Source: Pseudomonadota bacterium
Lineage (GTDB): Bacteria > Pseudomonadota > Gammaproteobacteria > Burkholderiales > Burkholderiaceae_C
DNA length: 40,634 nucleotides
Assembly (NCBI GenBank): GCA_021792835.1
Contig: JAJYTY010000009.1
Coordinates: 1-40,634, forward strand
Direction of reading: 5' to 3'
Shown: positions 27,001-34,422 of the stretch, piece by piece
How the letters are laid out: each line of letters begins with the position of its first letter
Position numbering within the stretch: the stretch's first letter is position 1
Notes under the pieces: generated by a model
The model's input: the letters and a program-made list of their open reading frames with translations, nothing else
Told to the model about the DNA's origin: nothing
The model's database searches: none
Position numbers and translations under genes: made by a program

Positions 27001-27971
27001 TGCATCTCCGGGTCGAAGGCGTCGGCATCGGCGTGCAGCGCCGCCAGCACGCCCCAGACGACGCCGTCGCGCACGATCGGCACCGTCGCGTTGGCCTTCA
27101 TCGCGCCGCGCAGGTGCGCGCGCGAGTTCCACGAACGCAGCACTTCCTCGTCCGGATTCCACGAGGTGTAGTGCGGCGTCGCGTTGCGCCACACCCACCC
27201 TGCAGGGCTTCGGCCCTCGATGGTGTTGCCGTCGGTGCTCAGCCGCAGGCTCCCCAGGTGCACATCGTTGCCGGCGGAAGCGAGGAAGCCGAACAGCCCC
27301 GCGGCGTCGGGCCGCGCCACGTAGGCCAGCGCGAAGCCGCCCCGCCGCACGGCGATCTCGCAGATCGACTGCAGCAGCTGCTGCTGGTCGGAGGCCACCG
27401 CGATGGCCTCCGACGACTGCGCGAGCATCGCATTGAAGTCGGCCGCGCGGCGCAGCTGGCGCTCGGTCTGCGCCAGGCGCCGGGCGACCTGCCGCGCCTC
27501 CAGCGCGTACATGGTCTGCTCGGCCAGCACGCGCAGGTTGTCGCGCTGCGCCTGGCTCAGTTCGCGCGACTTGAAGTCGAGCACGCAAAGCGTGCCCACG
27601 TTGTGGCCGCTGGAGGTGCGCAGCGGGACCCCGGCGTAGAAGCACACATGGGGCGAGCAAAGGACCAGCGGATTGCCCCGGAAGCGCTCGTCGCGACGGG
27701 CGTCGCGGATCTCGAGCAGGTCGTCCTGCGTGATCGCGTGGGCGCAGAATGCGATATCGCGCGGAATCTCCTTCAGATCGACCCCGACACTGCTCTTGAG
27801 CCACTGGCGCCGGGCGTCGATCAGCGAGATCGCGGCCACCGGCGCATCGAGCAGGCGCGCGGCCGCTGCCGCCAGCCGATCGAACACCTCCTCGGGATCC
27901 GAGTCCAGCACGCCCAGCGCGTGCAGCGCGGCGAGTCGCCTCGCCTCGTCCTCGGGCAGCGGCGCGCTCAC
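24012..27971 (-). CDS. Multidomain GAF-GAF-PAS-GGDEF-(globin-like)-GAF-EAL cyclic-di-GMP protein
   Basis: A 1319-residue soluble sensor with no membrane segments seen. The order is GAF (about 10-165), GAF (190-340), PAS (350-465), GGDEF (470-640), a helical domain resembling sensor globins (655-805), GAF (825-975) and EAL (990-1240), then a short C-terminal tail. The cyclase motif is intact (GGDEF 555-559) with an RxxD inhibitory site RGSD (546-549). The EAL domain keeps EALAR (from about Glu1020), NLPPS, LELLES, DDLGAGYSS, KIDQG and VEGVE. Both synthesis and hydrolysis of c-di-GMP are therefore possible. Start GTG 27971 is chosen over ATG 28022 because GAGGAGGAGG lies 8 bases upstream and the GAF domain begins directly after it. 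Confidence 0.92.
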   Translation of the reverse strand: MSAPLPEDEARRLAALHALGVLDSDPEEVFDRLAAAAARLLDAPVAAISLIDARRQWLKSSVGVDLKEIPRDIAFCAHAITQDDLLEIRDARRDERFRGNPLVLCSPHVCFYAGVPLRTSSGHNVGTLCVLDFKSRELSQAQRDNLRVLAEQTMYALEARQVARRLAQTERQLRRAADFNAMLAQSSEAIAVASDQQQLLQSICEIAVRRGGFALAYVARPDAAGLFGFLASAGNDVHLGSLRLSTDGNTIEGRSPAGWVWRNATPHYTSWNPDEEVLRSWNSRAHLRGAMKANATVPIVRDGVVWGVLAALHADADAFDPEMQGLMVELAANIARGLDRLHIRARERELLSMQRVLLDNTLAGIVMVRERRVVSANQRFAQMMGYESPQAVEGLPGRSFFASDADFDRVGALYAQASSQGAVTVMDMRLMRSDGREILCDGSLGLPSDGDGSMYVWTVQDVTERARLQRRLHYEALHDPLSDLPNRRALEQHLQGALARARRRETALAVGILDLDDFKPVNDQFGHEAGDALLREFAQRMRGLLRGSDFLARMGGDEFVVVLEDLQQATLLRELDEIMRRLHVAVDTPFALAGGVLASVGMTMGLAMVPDDGLDADTLLRNADAALYQVKARKSARIRWWQLGAQGVVDDVHDSHPDPYGAHAAALLSEVAQHLDDATAHFVDEFYAVIPQDADARFVVDSLSGEELATMRELHARHLRHLLGAAQTRDELAVRSERLGTKQALLGIEPPLLIRPMAAFRRSVVESLGTARISAVARRRIVRIIEDRLQDDLQHELRGLTQAMRAYQKVLLAQAGAAGALWSDALRALIEPIGALPGVLACEVMRPNASNQFAVEAASGPRAEEIAALLSDSRYATRLDPGELTGRGPIALAWRGGQPQSVASYARDPRVAHWREPMLDLGVRSLVALPVLDTQAKPSFVLAIYGAFPNQFESAWMTQTMQALQQHAARLWQFSRISMPGGIVPQQVANACRDRLFSDGLRMYVQPVVNLLDGSCLKVEALARLSMGDGRIVGPGSFLPILGDAELDHLFRSGMEQVCAQLRAWDRGGLRVDAALNLPPSTLLDPECTHWVREALAKYDIDASRLTLELLESQQLDSAAQTRAIDALKSVGVRLAMDDLGAGYSSLQRLSVLPFDTIKIDQGLTSTLRRQPLQTFGVIRAIVQLADDLGRVVIVEGVEDPGIAEAVRILGARWAQGYVFARPMPPSDLPTWLEAFSTVPPRQNISSVLGALAQHWLLAPGRALPGRNAARGAMLRYLRSPHMQGSDIHRYYAAAAPGTSSRADHERCTQWLLARLGET

Positions 27972-28274
27972 GGCTGCATCCTCCTCCTCACCGCTGGCCG
28001 CGCTGAAGCTCGTCCATCGCATGCACCCGACCGCGTGACCATGGCTGTCTCCCGCACCGGAGTGATTCCACGCGTGGCATGGCGCTGCGGCCATGCCCGT
28101 CGCGGCCCTGTGCCCCGGGCGCGACAGACCGCATGATGTGCCGCGACATCTTTCGCGGTCCACCAATCATTTCACGAAATCGCGGGAAATTCCCGCGCCG
28201 CCCCCCGGAAGACGCTCCTGCCGCGCAACCAGATGTGACGCCTGCACCGCGCTCGCGGCGCAGGCTCGGCAGAT
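27972..28274. other. Intergenic region with a 17-bp palindrome
   Basis: This 303-bp stretch between the GGDEF-EAL start and the aldo/keto reductase stop has no credible gene. It should hold the promoter of the GGDEF-EAL gene on the minus strand. A perfect palindrome CGCGGGAAATTCCCGCG lies at 28181-28197, followed on the minus strand by ATTTCGTG. It may act as a terminator for the aldo/keto reductase transcript or as an operator. An AT-richer patch lies at 28165-28185. Confidence 0.45.
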
Positions 28275-29309
28275 TCAGGCCGGCCGTGCCGGCCCCGAAC
28301 CGGCGCCCGTGGACTCGATGGCCGCGGCGATCTCGGCCATGTCCGCGGCTTCGAGCTGCAGCGTCGCGGCCTCGATCCAGCCGTCGACCTGCTGCGCGCT
28401 GCGCGCGCCGACAATGGCTCCGGTGACCCCGGGCCACGCCAGGGTCCAGGCGATCGCCACGGCCGCGCTGCCGACGCCGCGGCGCTCGGCCACCGCGCGC
28501 ATGGCGTCGGCCAGGCGCAGGTTGCGCTGCAGGCGCTCGCCGGAGAACTCGGCGCTGCGCGAGCGCCAATCGTCCTGCGGCAGCGCATGCGCCCGCTCGG
28601 CGCTGAAGCGCCCACTCAGCAATCCGGCTTGCATCGGGCTGTAGACGATGACCCCGGTGTCGTGGGCGGCGCACCACGGCAATTCGCGTGCCGCGGCATT
28701 GCGCCGGATGGCCGAGAACGGCGGTTGCAGCGTGTCGACGTGACCGATGGACTCGGCCCGCTCGAGTTGCTGCGCGTCGTGGTTGGACAGCCCCACGGCG
28801 CGCACCTTGCCCTCGCGCTTGAGCTCCAGCAGGGTCTGCCAGTACTCCTCCAGCGGCGTGCCGTCCTCGGCCGGCCAGTGCATCTGGTAGAGATCGATGC
28901 GTTCGACTCCCAGCCTGCGCAGGGAGTCGTCGACCTCGCGGCGCAGGCTCGCGCCCGCGCCCACGCGGCTCGGCATGGCCTTGCGGTCCTGCGGGTTCCA
29001 CACCAGGCCGCACTTGGTGAACACGTAGGGCCGACGCGACGCCGGGATCGGTTGCAGCGCGCGCCGCACCACCTCCTCGGAGCGGCCGAGTCCGTACACC
29101 GCGGCCGTGTCGATCCAGTTCACCCCGCGCGCCACGGCGTGGCGGATGGCGTCGATCGACGCATCGTCGTCCTGCGCGCCCCAGCCCACCGCCCAATCGC
29201 CGCCACCCACGGCCCACGAGCCGAAGCCGACGCGGGTGATCCGCATGTCGGTGCGGCCGAGCCGGCGCTGCGGCAATGCGCCATCGGGCGTGGAGGAACT
29301 TTCGGTCAT
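28275..29309 (-). CDS. Aldo/keto reductase
   Basis: A 344-residue (alpha/beta)8 NAD(P)H-dependent oxidoreductase. The catalytic tetrad is visible: Asp67 and Tyr72 (NWIDTAAVYGLGRSEE), Lys99 (VFTKCG) and His144 (YQMHWP). SNHDAQQLERAE and IVGARSAQQVD are the later family motifs that bind substrate and cofactor. It resembles the large aldo/keto reductases that act on sugars and aldehydes. It follows an OprB-type porin gene by 68 bp on the same strand and may act on the imported compound. Start ATG 29309 has GGGAG upstream. Confidence 0.92.
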   Translation of the reverse strand: MTESSSTPDGALPQRRLGRTDMRITRVGFGSWAVGGGDWAVGWGAQDDDASIDAIRHAVARGVNWIDTAAVYGLGRSEEVVRRALQPIPASRRPYVFTKCGLVWNPQDRKAMPSRVGAGASLRREVDDSLRRLGVERIDLYQMHWPAEDGTPLEEYWQTLLELKREGKVRAVGLSNHDAQQLERAESIGHVDTLQPPFSAIRRNAAARELPWCAAHDTGVIVYSPMQAGLLSGRFSAERAHALPQDDWRSRSAEFSGERLQRNLRLADAMRAVAERRGVGSAAVAIAWTLAWPGVTGAIVGARSAQQVDGWIEAATLQLEAADMAEIAAAIESTGAGSGPARPA

Positions 29310-29377
29310 CGCGGATCTCCCTTCAGCTGAAGCGAGCATTGTTGCGCATCCGCCCGCAGTCGTCAGGGAGCCCGGCT

Positions 29378-30517
29378 TCACTCCATTTCCATGTGCAGTC
29401 GCAGCATTGCCACCGTGGCGTCGGGAAGCCGGCCTGCCGGGTGCCGCAGGTACTGCAGGTCCGGCTGCAGCCATGCACGGCGCGAGATCGCCACGCGGTA
29501 GCCGAGTTCGTACACGGTCTCGTGCTCGACGCCGCGCAGCGCGGCGCGTGCCACGCCGGCGCTGATGCGGTCGGCGGCGCGCAGCGGCGAGCGCACCAGT
29601 ATCCCGGCCTGCAGATCGTGGGGAACGACCGAGCGACCCGACGAACTCCAGCCTGCGCGCACGAAGGCCCCGGGGCTGCCGTCGTCGCCGGGCCCGCGCT
29701 CGAGCGCGACCCAGCCACCCCACGCCGGGCTCGGCAGGTCGGGATCCGGGATTCCGTGCCCGCGCCAGCCCCACAGCCCGAGCTTGACGCTGGCGCCGTG
29801 CCGCGAGCCCCATGCCGTTTCGCCAAGCAGCATCGGGCCACGCCGCAACACGCTGGAGCGGTCCCCCGGATCGGCCTGGAACAGCCCGGCGCGCTGGGTC
29901 CATGCACCCTGGCTGTGGCTGGCCATGACACCGACGCCCGAAGCCGGATAGAACAGCGACAGGCTGTTGGCGGCCCAGCTCGGCTGCGCGCCGAAACTGC
30001 TGTTGAGCAGGAGCTGCGCGCTGTCGACGGTGTCGAAATGCGCGTCGGCGGCGATCAGCCCGGCCCGCAGATCCCAGCCGGCGCCGACGCGTTGCCCGTA
30101 CCACAACTCGGACAGGCGGCTTCGCGCGTCGGCCTCGATGTTGCTGACGCTCTGCACGGCTCCGATGCGCGAGGCCGAGGCGCTGCCGCCCTGCACGCGA
30201 TCGAAGGCCGCGCGGATGCGCGAGCCGGCCGGCAGCCCGATGGCACGGCCGTCGACACGGATCGCGCCACGCAGCAGCGCGTCGCCGGTGACCCCCGGCT
30301 CGATTCCGCCATGCAGCTCGTCGATGGCCTCGGCATCCAGGCTCAGCGAGGCCCGCAGCGGGGGCTCGATGTCGGGTGGCGCGGACGGTGCCGCGGCCGC
30401 ATCCGCTGCATGCAACGCCAGGGCCAGCACTGCGCCGCGGCCCATCGCGCGACCACTGCGCAGTGCGCGGCCGGGACGCCGCGGGGGTGCATCGAGTTTC
30501 GGCAACGGGCTGCCCAT
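29378..30517 (-). CDS. OprB-family carbohydrate porin
   Basis: A 379-residue outer-membrane barrel. An Arg-rich N-terminus leads into a hydrophobic signal (AVLALALHAADAAAA, cleavage near residue 43). SRLSELWYGQRVGAGWDLRA followed by GLIAADAHFD, then SWAANSLSLFYPASGVGVMA, and the later YELGYRVAISRRAWLQPDLQ are typical of OprB, as is the near-C-terminal DLQYLRHPAG. Start ATG 30517 is favoured by AAAGGAAA upstream; ATG 30445 would give a shorter signal peptide. OprB proteins admit sugars passively. It lies 103 bp downstream of hemP and just upstream of the aldo/keto reductase gene. Confidence 0.82.
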   Translation of the reverse strand: MGSPLPKLDAPPRRPGRALRSGRAMGRGAVLALALHAADAAAAPSAPPDIEPPLRASLSLDAEAIDELHGGIEPGVTGDALLRGAIRVDGRAIGLPAGSRIRAAFDRVQGGSASASRIGAVQSVSNIEADARSRLSELWYGQRVGAGWDLRAGLIAADAHFDTVDSAQLLLNSSFGAQPSWAANSLSLFYPASGVGVMASHSQGAWTQRAGLFQADPGDRSSVLRRGPMLLGETAWGSRHGASVKLGLWGWRGHGIPDPDLPSPAWGGWVALERGPGDDGSPGAFVRAGWSSSGRSVVPHDLQAGILVRSPLRAADRISAGVARAALRGVEHETVYELGYRVAISRRAWLQPDLQYLRHPAGRLPDATVAMLRLHMEME

Positions 30518-30620
30518 GGCGTTTCCTTTCCGCTTCGCGGGAAGGTCGCGGGGCTGGCTGCGGCCGCGGCGCGCCGTTGCGCGCCACGCCGGATCGGCTG
30601 GCTGACGACCGGGGTTCGAA

Positions 30621-30809
30621 TCACTTGCTCAGGATGAGCTTTCCATTGCGGGTCAGGCGCAACTGGTAGCGCTCTCCGGCATGCTCTATCACGCGAACCG
30701 TGGCGCCCGCCAGCAGCGTCTCGCTGCGCAGCGCCGGCTGCACGCCGGGGCCGCGCGGCGCGCCCGACGCCGCATCGGCGGGACGCGGCGGCTTGCTGGG
30801 AGGGTTCAC
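30621..30809 (-). CDS. hemP: Hemin uptake protein HemP
   Basis: A 62-residue protein whose C-terminal half, LRSETLLAGATVRVIEHAGE then RYQLRLTRNGKLILSK, is the HemP (PF10636) core. The N-terminal half is Pro-rich and probably disordered. HemP is induced by iron limitation in betaproteobacteria and supports heme uptake gene expression. Start GTG 30809 is chosen because AAGGAAC lies 7 bases upstream and no ATG exists between it and the promoter. A Fur-box-like site lies about 35 bp upstream. No TonB receptor or heme ABC transporter gene is adjacent, which is unusual for hemP. Confidence 0.85.
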   Translation of the reverse strand: MNPPSKPPRPADAASGAPRGPGVQPALRSETLLAGATVRVIEHAGERYQLRLTRNGKLILSK

Positions 30810-30843
30810 GTCGGTTCCTTCATGCCGGAAGCTGATGAATGGG

Positions 30844-30862
30844 AATGATAACCGCTCGCATT
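30844..30862 (-). promoter_or_regulatory. Candidate Fur box upstream of hemP
   Basis: Read on the minus strand the 19 bases are AATGCGAGCGGTTATCATT. Thirteen of 19 positions agree with the Fur consensus AATGATAATNATTATCATT, and the ends AATG/CATT are palindromic. It lies 35-53 bp before the hemP start. Confidence 0.55.
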
Positions 30863-31054
30863 TCCGACAAAAATATATCCCTTTCCGGGTTGCGGATCGC
30901 CGCGGGCCGCCGGGCACCGGACCGGCGTGTCGCCCGGCGTGTCGCGCGAACCGACCGATAATTCGCGCTACAGCCGCGGCGCTACAGCCACGACAGCCAC
31001 GCGCGCCACGCTCCAACGCCTGCCCGATCATCACCTCTGCATGACCCTACCCCG

Positions 31055-31486
31055 ATGAACATCCCGACGCTCTCACTGCGGCAGGCCCGCGACCTGCTCG
31101 ACGCGGCCCTCGCCCGCGCGCGGCACGACAAGCTGCGCCCGATGGGGATCGCGGTACTCGACGCCGCCGGGCAGCCGCTGGCCCTGGCGCGCGAGGACCT
31201 GGCGCCGGCGCTGCGCCTGGAAATCGCCTGGGGCAAGGCAGCGGCGGCCGTCGCAATGGTCTCCAGCACGCGCGCGCTGGCGCAGCGGGCTGCTGCCCAC
31301 CCGCCCTTTTTCGCCGCCATCGCGGCCTTGCCCGGACAGCGCTTCATCCCCTACCCGGGCGGCGTGCCGGTGTGCGATGCCGACGGCGCGGTGCTGGGCG
31401 CGATCGGCGCCAGTGGAGCGTCGGCCGACGAGGACGAGGCGGTGTGCCTGGCCGCCATCGACGCGATCGACCTGCGCCCGCTGTAA
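31055..31486 (+). CDS. GlcG/HbpS heme-binding family protein
   Basis: A 143-residue protein of the GlcG/HbpS family (PF03928). The pattern is LSLRQARDLLDAALARARHD, then MGIAVLDAAGQPLALAREDL, then ALPGQRFIPYPGGVPVCDADG and GAIGASGASADEDEAV. HbpS homologues bind heme and can be redox sensors or heme scavengers; others with GlcG names have no set function. No signal peptide is seen, so it is probably cytoplasmic. It is divergent from hemP (245 bp between starts) and followed 28 bp later by a Fur-family regulator, which supports an iron/heme role by context. Confidence 0.8.
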   Translation: MNIPTLSLRQARDLLDAALARARHDKLRPMGIAVLDAAGQPLALAREDLAPALRLEIAWGKAAAAVAMVSSTRALAQRAAAHPPFFAAIAALPGQRFIPYPGGVPVCDADGAVLGAIGASGASADEDEAVCLAAIDAIDLRPL

Positions 31487-31513
31487 CCCGGACTCGAGCC
31501 CCCGGAGCACCCC

Positions 31514-31939
31514 ATGCCGCGTCCCGCCCGCGTCCCCGAGCAGGTGATCGAACTGCTGCAGCGCGGCGGACGCCATGCCTGGACCATGGAGCAGATCGCC
31601 GGCGGCCTGCAGGCGGCCGGGCACCAGGCCGATTTCTCCTCGGTATACCGCGCCGTGGAGCGGCTGTTGCGCGCGCAGCGCCTGGCGCGCGTGCCGCTGG
31701 GCGACGGCGCCGCGCAGTACGAACTCGCGGGGGAACACCACGACCATGTGCGCTGCGTACGCTGCAAGGCGCTGGCGGCGCTGGAGTGCGTGCTGCACGA
31801 CAGCGACCTGCGCGCCGCCGAGCGCGCCAGCGGCTGGTCGATCCTCGAACATCGCGTGGTGCTCGACGGCCTGTGCCCGCGCTGCCGCGCAGAGCAACAA
31901 GGCGGCACGCGGCGGAGCCACGGCCACCCGCCGGACTGA
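31514..31939 (+). CDS. Fur-family transcriptional regulator
   Basis: A 141-residue Fur-superfamily protein. The N-terminal winged helix ends with the recognition helix ADFSSVYRAVERL (39-51). The metal sites are visible as EHHDHVRCVRC (74-84) with the CxxC pair Cys81/Cys84, and CPRC (Cys121/Cys124) as the second structural zinc pair. Overall layout is Fur/Zur-like; the sequence is too divergent to say iron, zinc or peroxide. The ribosome-binding site is GGAG 9 bases before ATG 31514. It probably shares a transcript with the HbpS-like gene and may control hemP across the intergenic region. Confidence 0.88.
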   Translation: MPRPARVPEQVIELLQRGGRHAWTMEQIAGGLQAAGHQADFSSVYRAVERLLRAQRLARVPLGDGAAQYELAGEHHDHVRCVRCKALAALECVLHDSDLRAAERASGWSILEHRVVLDGLCPRCRAEQQGGTRRSHGHPPD

Positions 31940-31966
31940 AGACCGGCGCCCCTTCCGCAGCGGCGC

Positions 31967-34333
31967 CTAGGCCTGCGCCTGCGGTTGCGCCAGCTGCCAC
32001 CAGCGCAGGCGTTGCTGCTTGGCGGCCTTGACCTGGTACATCGCCATATCGGCGTGGCGCAGCAAGGCGGCGGCATCGTCGCCGTGCCCGGGATGCACCG
32101 CCAGGCCCATCGACATGCCGATGCAGCCGATGCGGTCCTGGCCGAGGTCGAAGCCGGTCTCCACCGCACGGTGCAGCCGGCGCAGCGCGATGTCGAGCTG
32201 CAGCACGGCCTGCCCGGCGTCGAGGTCCTCGATGACCACGACGAATTCATCCCCGCCCAGGCGCGCGATGAAATCGCCGGCGCGCAGCAGGCGCCGCAGA
32301 CGCTGCGCCAGCTGCTGCAGCAGCTGGTCGCCGGCCGCGTGGCCGAAGCTGTCGTTGACCGGCTTGAAGTCGTCGAGGTCGATCAGTCCCACGGCCAGCG
32401 CCGTGGAACGCCTGGCCGCGCGCGCCATGGCCTGCGGCAGGTGCTGCTCCAGCGCGAAACGGTTGGGCAGCGCGGTCAACGCATCGTGACGCGCACGATG
32501 TGCCTCCTCCGCCTGCATGCTGCGCAGGCGCTGCTTCAGATCCAGCTCGTCGAGTCCGTGGCCGAGCAGCTGGCAGACCTGCTCGCAGGTCTGCAGGGTG
32601 CGCGCGTCGAAGGCCTCGCGCACCGGCGCGGCGAACACCAGCACCGCCCACACGCTCCCGGCACGGCGCACCGGAACCGCGAGCGCCGACTCCCAGCCCT
32701 GGCTGCTCATCAAGCCCCGCCAGGCTTCATCTCCCGGAACGTGCAGGTTGGCGTTGCGCAGCACCGCCCGGCCGCTGCGCCAGGCCTCGGCGGCGGGGGA
32801 AAACGCATCATCGACGCGCACCCGCAGCACCTCCATCACCGCGCTGCCGTGTCCGGCCTTCGCCAGGGTCTGCAGCCAGCCCTGCGCATCGGGGCGGCGC
32901 AGTGCCGCGGCGTGGAACGGCGTGTCCTGCACCAGGCGCTCGCAGGTCTGTTGCAGCATCTGCCCCTCGTCGCGCGCGCGCAGCACCACGTCGCCCTCGC
33001 TCAGCAGCGCCCGGTACAGGCGCTGCAGCTGCTCCGATTGCACGCGCTGCGACTCGCGCGCGCTGACGTCCAGCGCCGTCCAGACCGAGCGCTGCGCGTC
33101 CAGGCGCACCCCGATGAGGTCGCAGCACAGCAGCGTGCCGTCGCGCCGGCGCATCGGCACTGCCTGCAGGCGCACTTCGCGCGCCGCCGGCTCCATCGAC
33201 ACCGCACGCTCCCAGAACGTGTCGTCGGCGAAAGTCTCGCGCATCGACACCCCCACCAGTTGCGCCGCATCGGCATATCCGAACAACTGCGCCATGCGCG
33301 AGTTGGCGAACAGGCAGCGCCCCTGCTGCACCACCGCCACCGCGGCGTCGGTGTGGTCGACCAGCACCTTGTTCATCTGGCGCAGCTGCAGATGGTCGAG
33401 CCCGCGCTCGATGTCGTCGACCAGCTCCAGCAGCAACTCCTGCAGCGACGCATCGAAGTAATCCGGCTCGTCGCTGTACAGCAGCAACACTGCCAGCATC
33501 GCCTGGCCGCGGCGGATCGGCAGCACCGCGCTGGCCTGCAGCCCGTGCGCCTCGCCGCGTTCGCGCCATGCATGAAGCAGGGGATCGGCGGCGAAGCTGA
33601 GGTTGAAATAGGCCCGGGCCTCGCGCCAGCAACGTCCGGCCGAGCCCTGGCCGGACACCTGCTGCGGATCCACCGACACCTCGATGCCGTCCAGGTAGCC
33701 CAGCGCCGGTCCGGCGCCGCCCACCACCTGCATGCGCAAGGCCGCGTCCGGCATGCCGACCCACGCCAGCCGCACCCCGGCGTGGTGCACCGCCAGATCG
33801 CACACGGCGCGCAGCAGCTCGGTGTCCGAGCTCGCGCGCGCCATGGTCTGGCTGACCTGCGCCAGGAAACTGCGGTACGCCGCCAGGCGAGAACTCAGGA
33901 GCGCCAGTCGCGACTGCTCGCTGATGTCCGTGCCGATGGCGACCAGATAGGCGGGCTTGCCATCGGCATCGTCCAGGATCGTGTTGCTCCATCGCAACAA
34001 ATGGCGTCGGCCATCGGCGCCGATCCAATGGTTGCTCGCATCCGGTGGAATGCTGCGGCTGCGCATCGCGTCGAACCAGCCGCGCACCCGCCCGAGTTCC
34101 TCCGCGGGGATGAAACGCGTCCAGTAGAAGGGCTCCCGGCAAGCCTGTTCGCTGCTGTGCCCGCTCAGCCGCTCGGCGGCCCGGTTCATGCGCACGATGC
34201 GTCCGTGCGCGTCGATCACCAGCGCGACCGCGCCGAGCGCGTCGAACAGCGCATCGGTGAAGGCCGGCCCGCGATCCGCGGGGCCTGCGGGAACGGCGCC
34301 CCCGGGAGGGGGGTCGGAAGTCGCATCGGGCAT
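31967..34333 (-). CDS. PAS/GAF sensor diguanylate cyclase (GGDEF)
   Basis: A soluble protein of 788 residues. A PAS domain at 20-150 (FDALGAVALVIDAHGRIVRM, DISEQSRL) is followed by a GAF-like domain to about 330, a second PAS (NKVLVDHTDAAVAVVQQGRC to about 450), a second GAF (470-620) and a C-terminal GGDEF domain. The cyclase motif is at 693-697 and RAGD at 684-687 forms the RxxD inhibitory site. There is no EAL domain, so it should synthesise c-di-GMP. It closely resembles the other GGDEF protein in this window, including the RLRWWQL tail. It sits 89 bp downstream of cheB. Start ATG 34333 is preferred, but ATG 34381 is possible; ribosome-binding sites are weak. Confidence 0.88.
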   Translation of the reverse strand: MPDATSDPPPGGAVPAGPADRGPAFTDALFDALGAVALVIDAHGRIVRMNRAAERLSGHSSEQACREPFYWTRFIPAEELGRVRGWFDAMRSRSIPPDASNHWIGADGRRHLLRWSNTILDDADGKPAYLVAIGTDISEQSRLALLSSRLAAYRSFLAQVSQTMARASSDTELLRAVCDLAVHHAGVRLAWVGMPDAALRMQVVGGAGPALGYLDGIEVSVDPQQVSGQGSAGRCWREARAYFNLSFAADPLLHAWRERGEAHGLQASAVLPIRRGQAMLAVLLLYSDEPDYFDASLQELLLELVDDIERGLDHLQLRQMNKVLVDHTDAAVAVVQQGRCLFANSRMAQLFGYADAAQLVGVSMRETFADDTFWERAVSMEPAAREVRLQAVPMRRRDGTLLCCDLIGVRLDAQRSVWTALDVSARESQRVQSEQLQRLYRALLSEGDVVLRARDEGQMLQQTCERLVQDTPFHAAALRRPDAQGWLQTLAKAGHGSAVMEVLRVRVDDAFSPAAEAWRSGRAVLRNANLHVPGDEAWRGLMSSQGWESALAVPVRRAGSVWAVLVFAAPVREAFDARTLQTCEQVCQLLGHGLDELDLKQRLRSMQAEEAHRARHDALTALPNRFALEQHLPQAMARAARRSTALAVGLIDLDDFKPVNDSFGHAAGDQLLQQLAQRLRRLLRAGDFIARLGGDEFVVVIEDLDAGQAVLQLDIALRRLHRAVETGFDLGQDRIGCIGMSMGLAVHPGHGDDAAALLRHADMAMYQVKAAKQQRLRWWQLAQPQAQA

Positions 34334-34422
34334 GGACGTGGATTTTCGTACAGGCGGCAGGCTGTGGCGCCTCCGGAGCATCCCGCAGCCGCGCGGCCGC
34401 GCCGGGATTCGTTCACCGCGGA

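Noticed and set aside
25272-28136. 954-codon plus-strand frame opposite the GGDEF-EAL gene
   Set aside because: The opposite strand carries five recognisable domain types with catalytic motifs; this frame has none and arises from GC codon bias.
28020-28166. Upstream ATG starts for the GGDEF-EAL protein (28166 or 28022)
   Set aside because: The added residues are not domain-like, and the GTG at 27971 has a near-ideal ribosome-binding site directly before the GAF domain.
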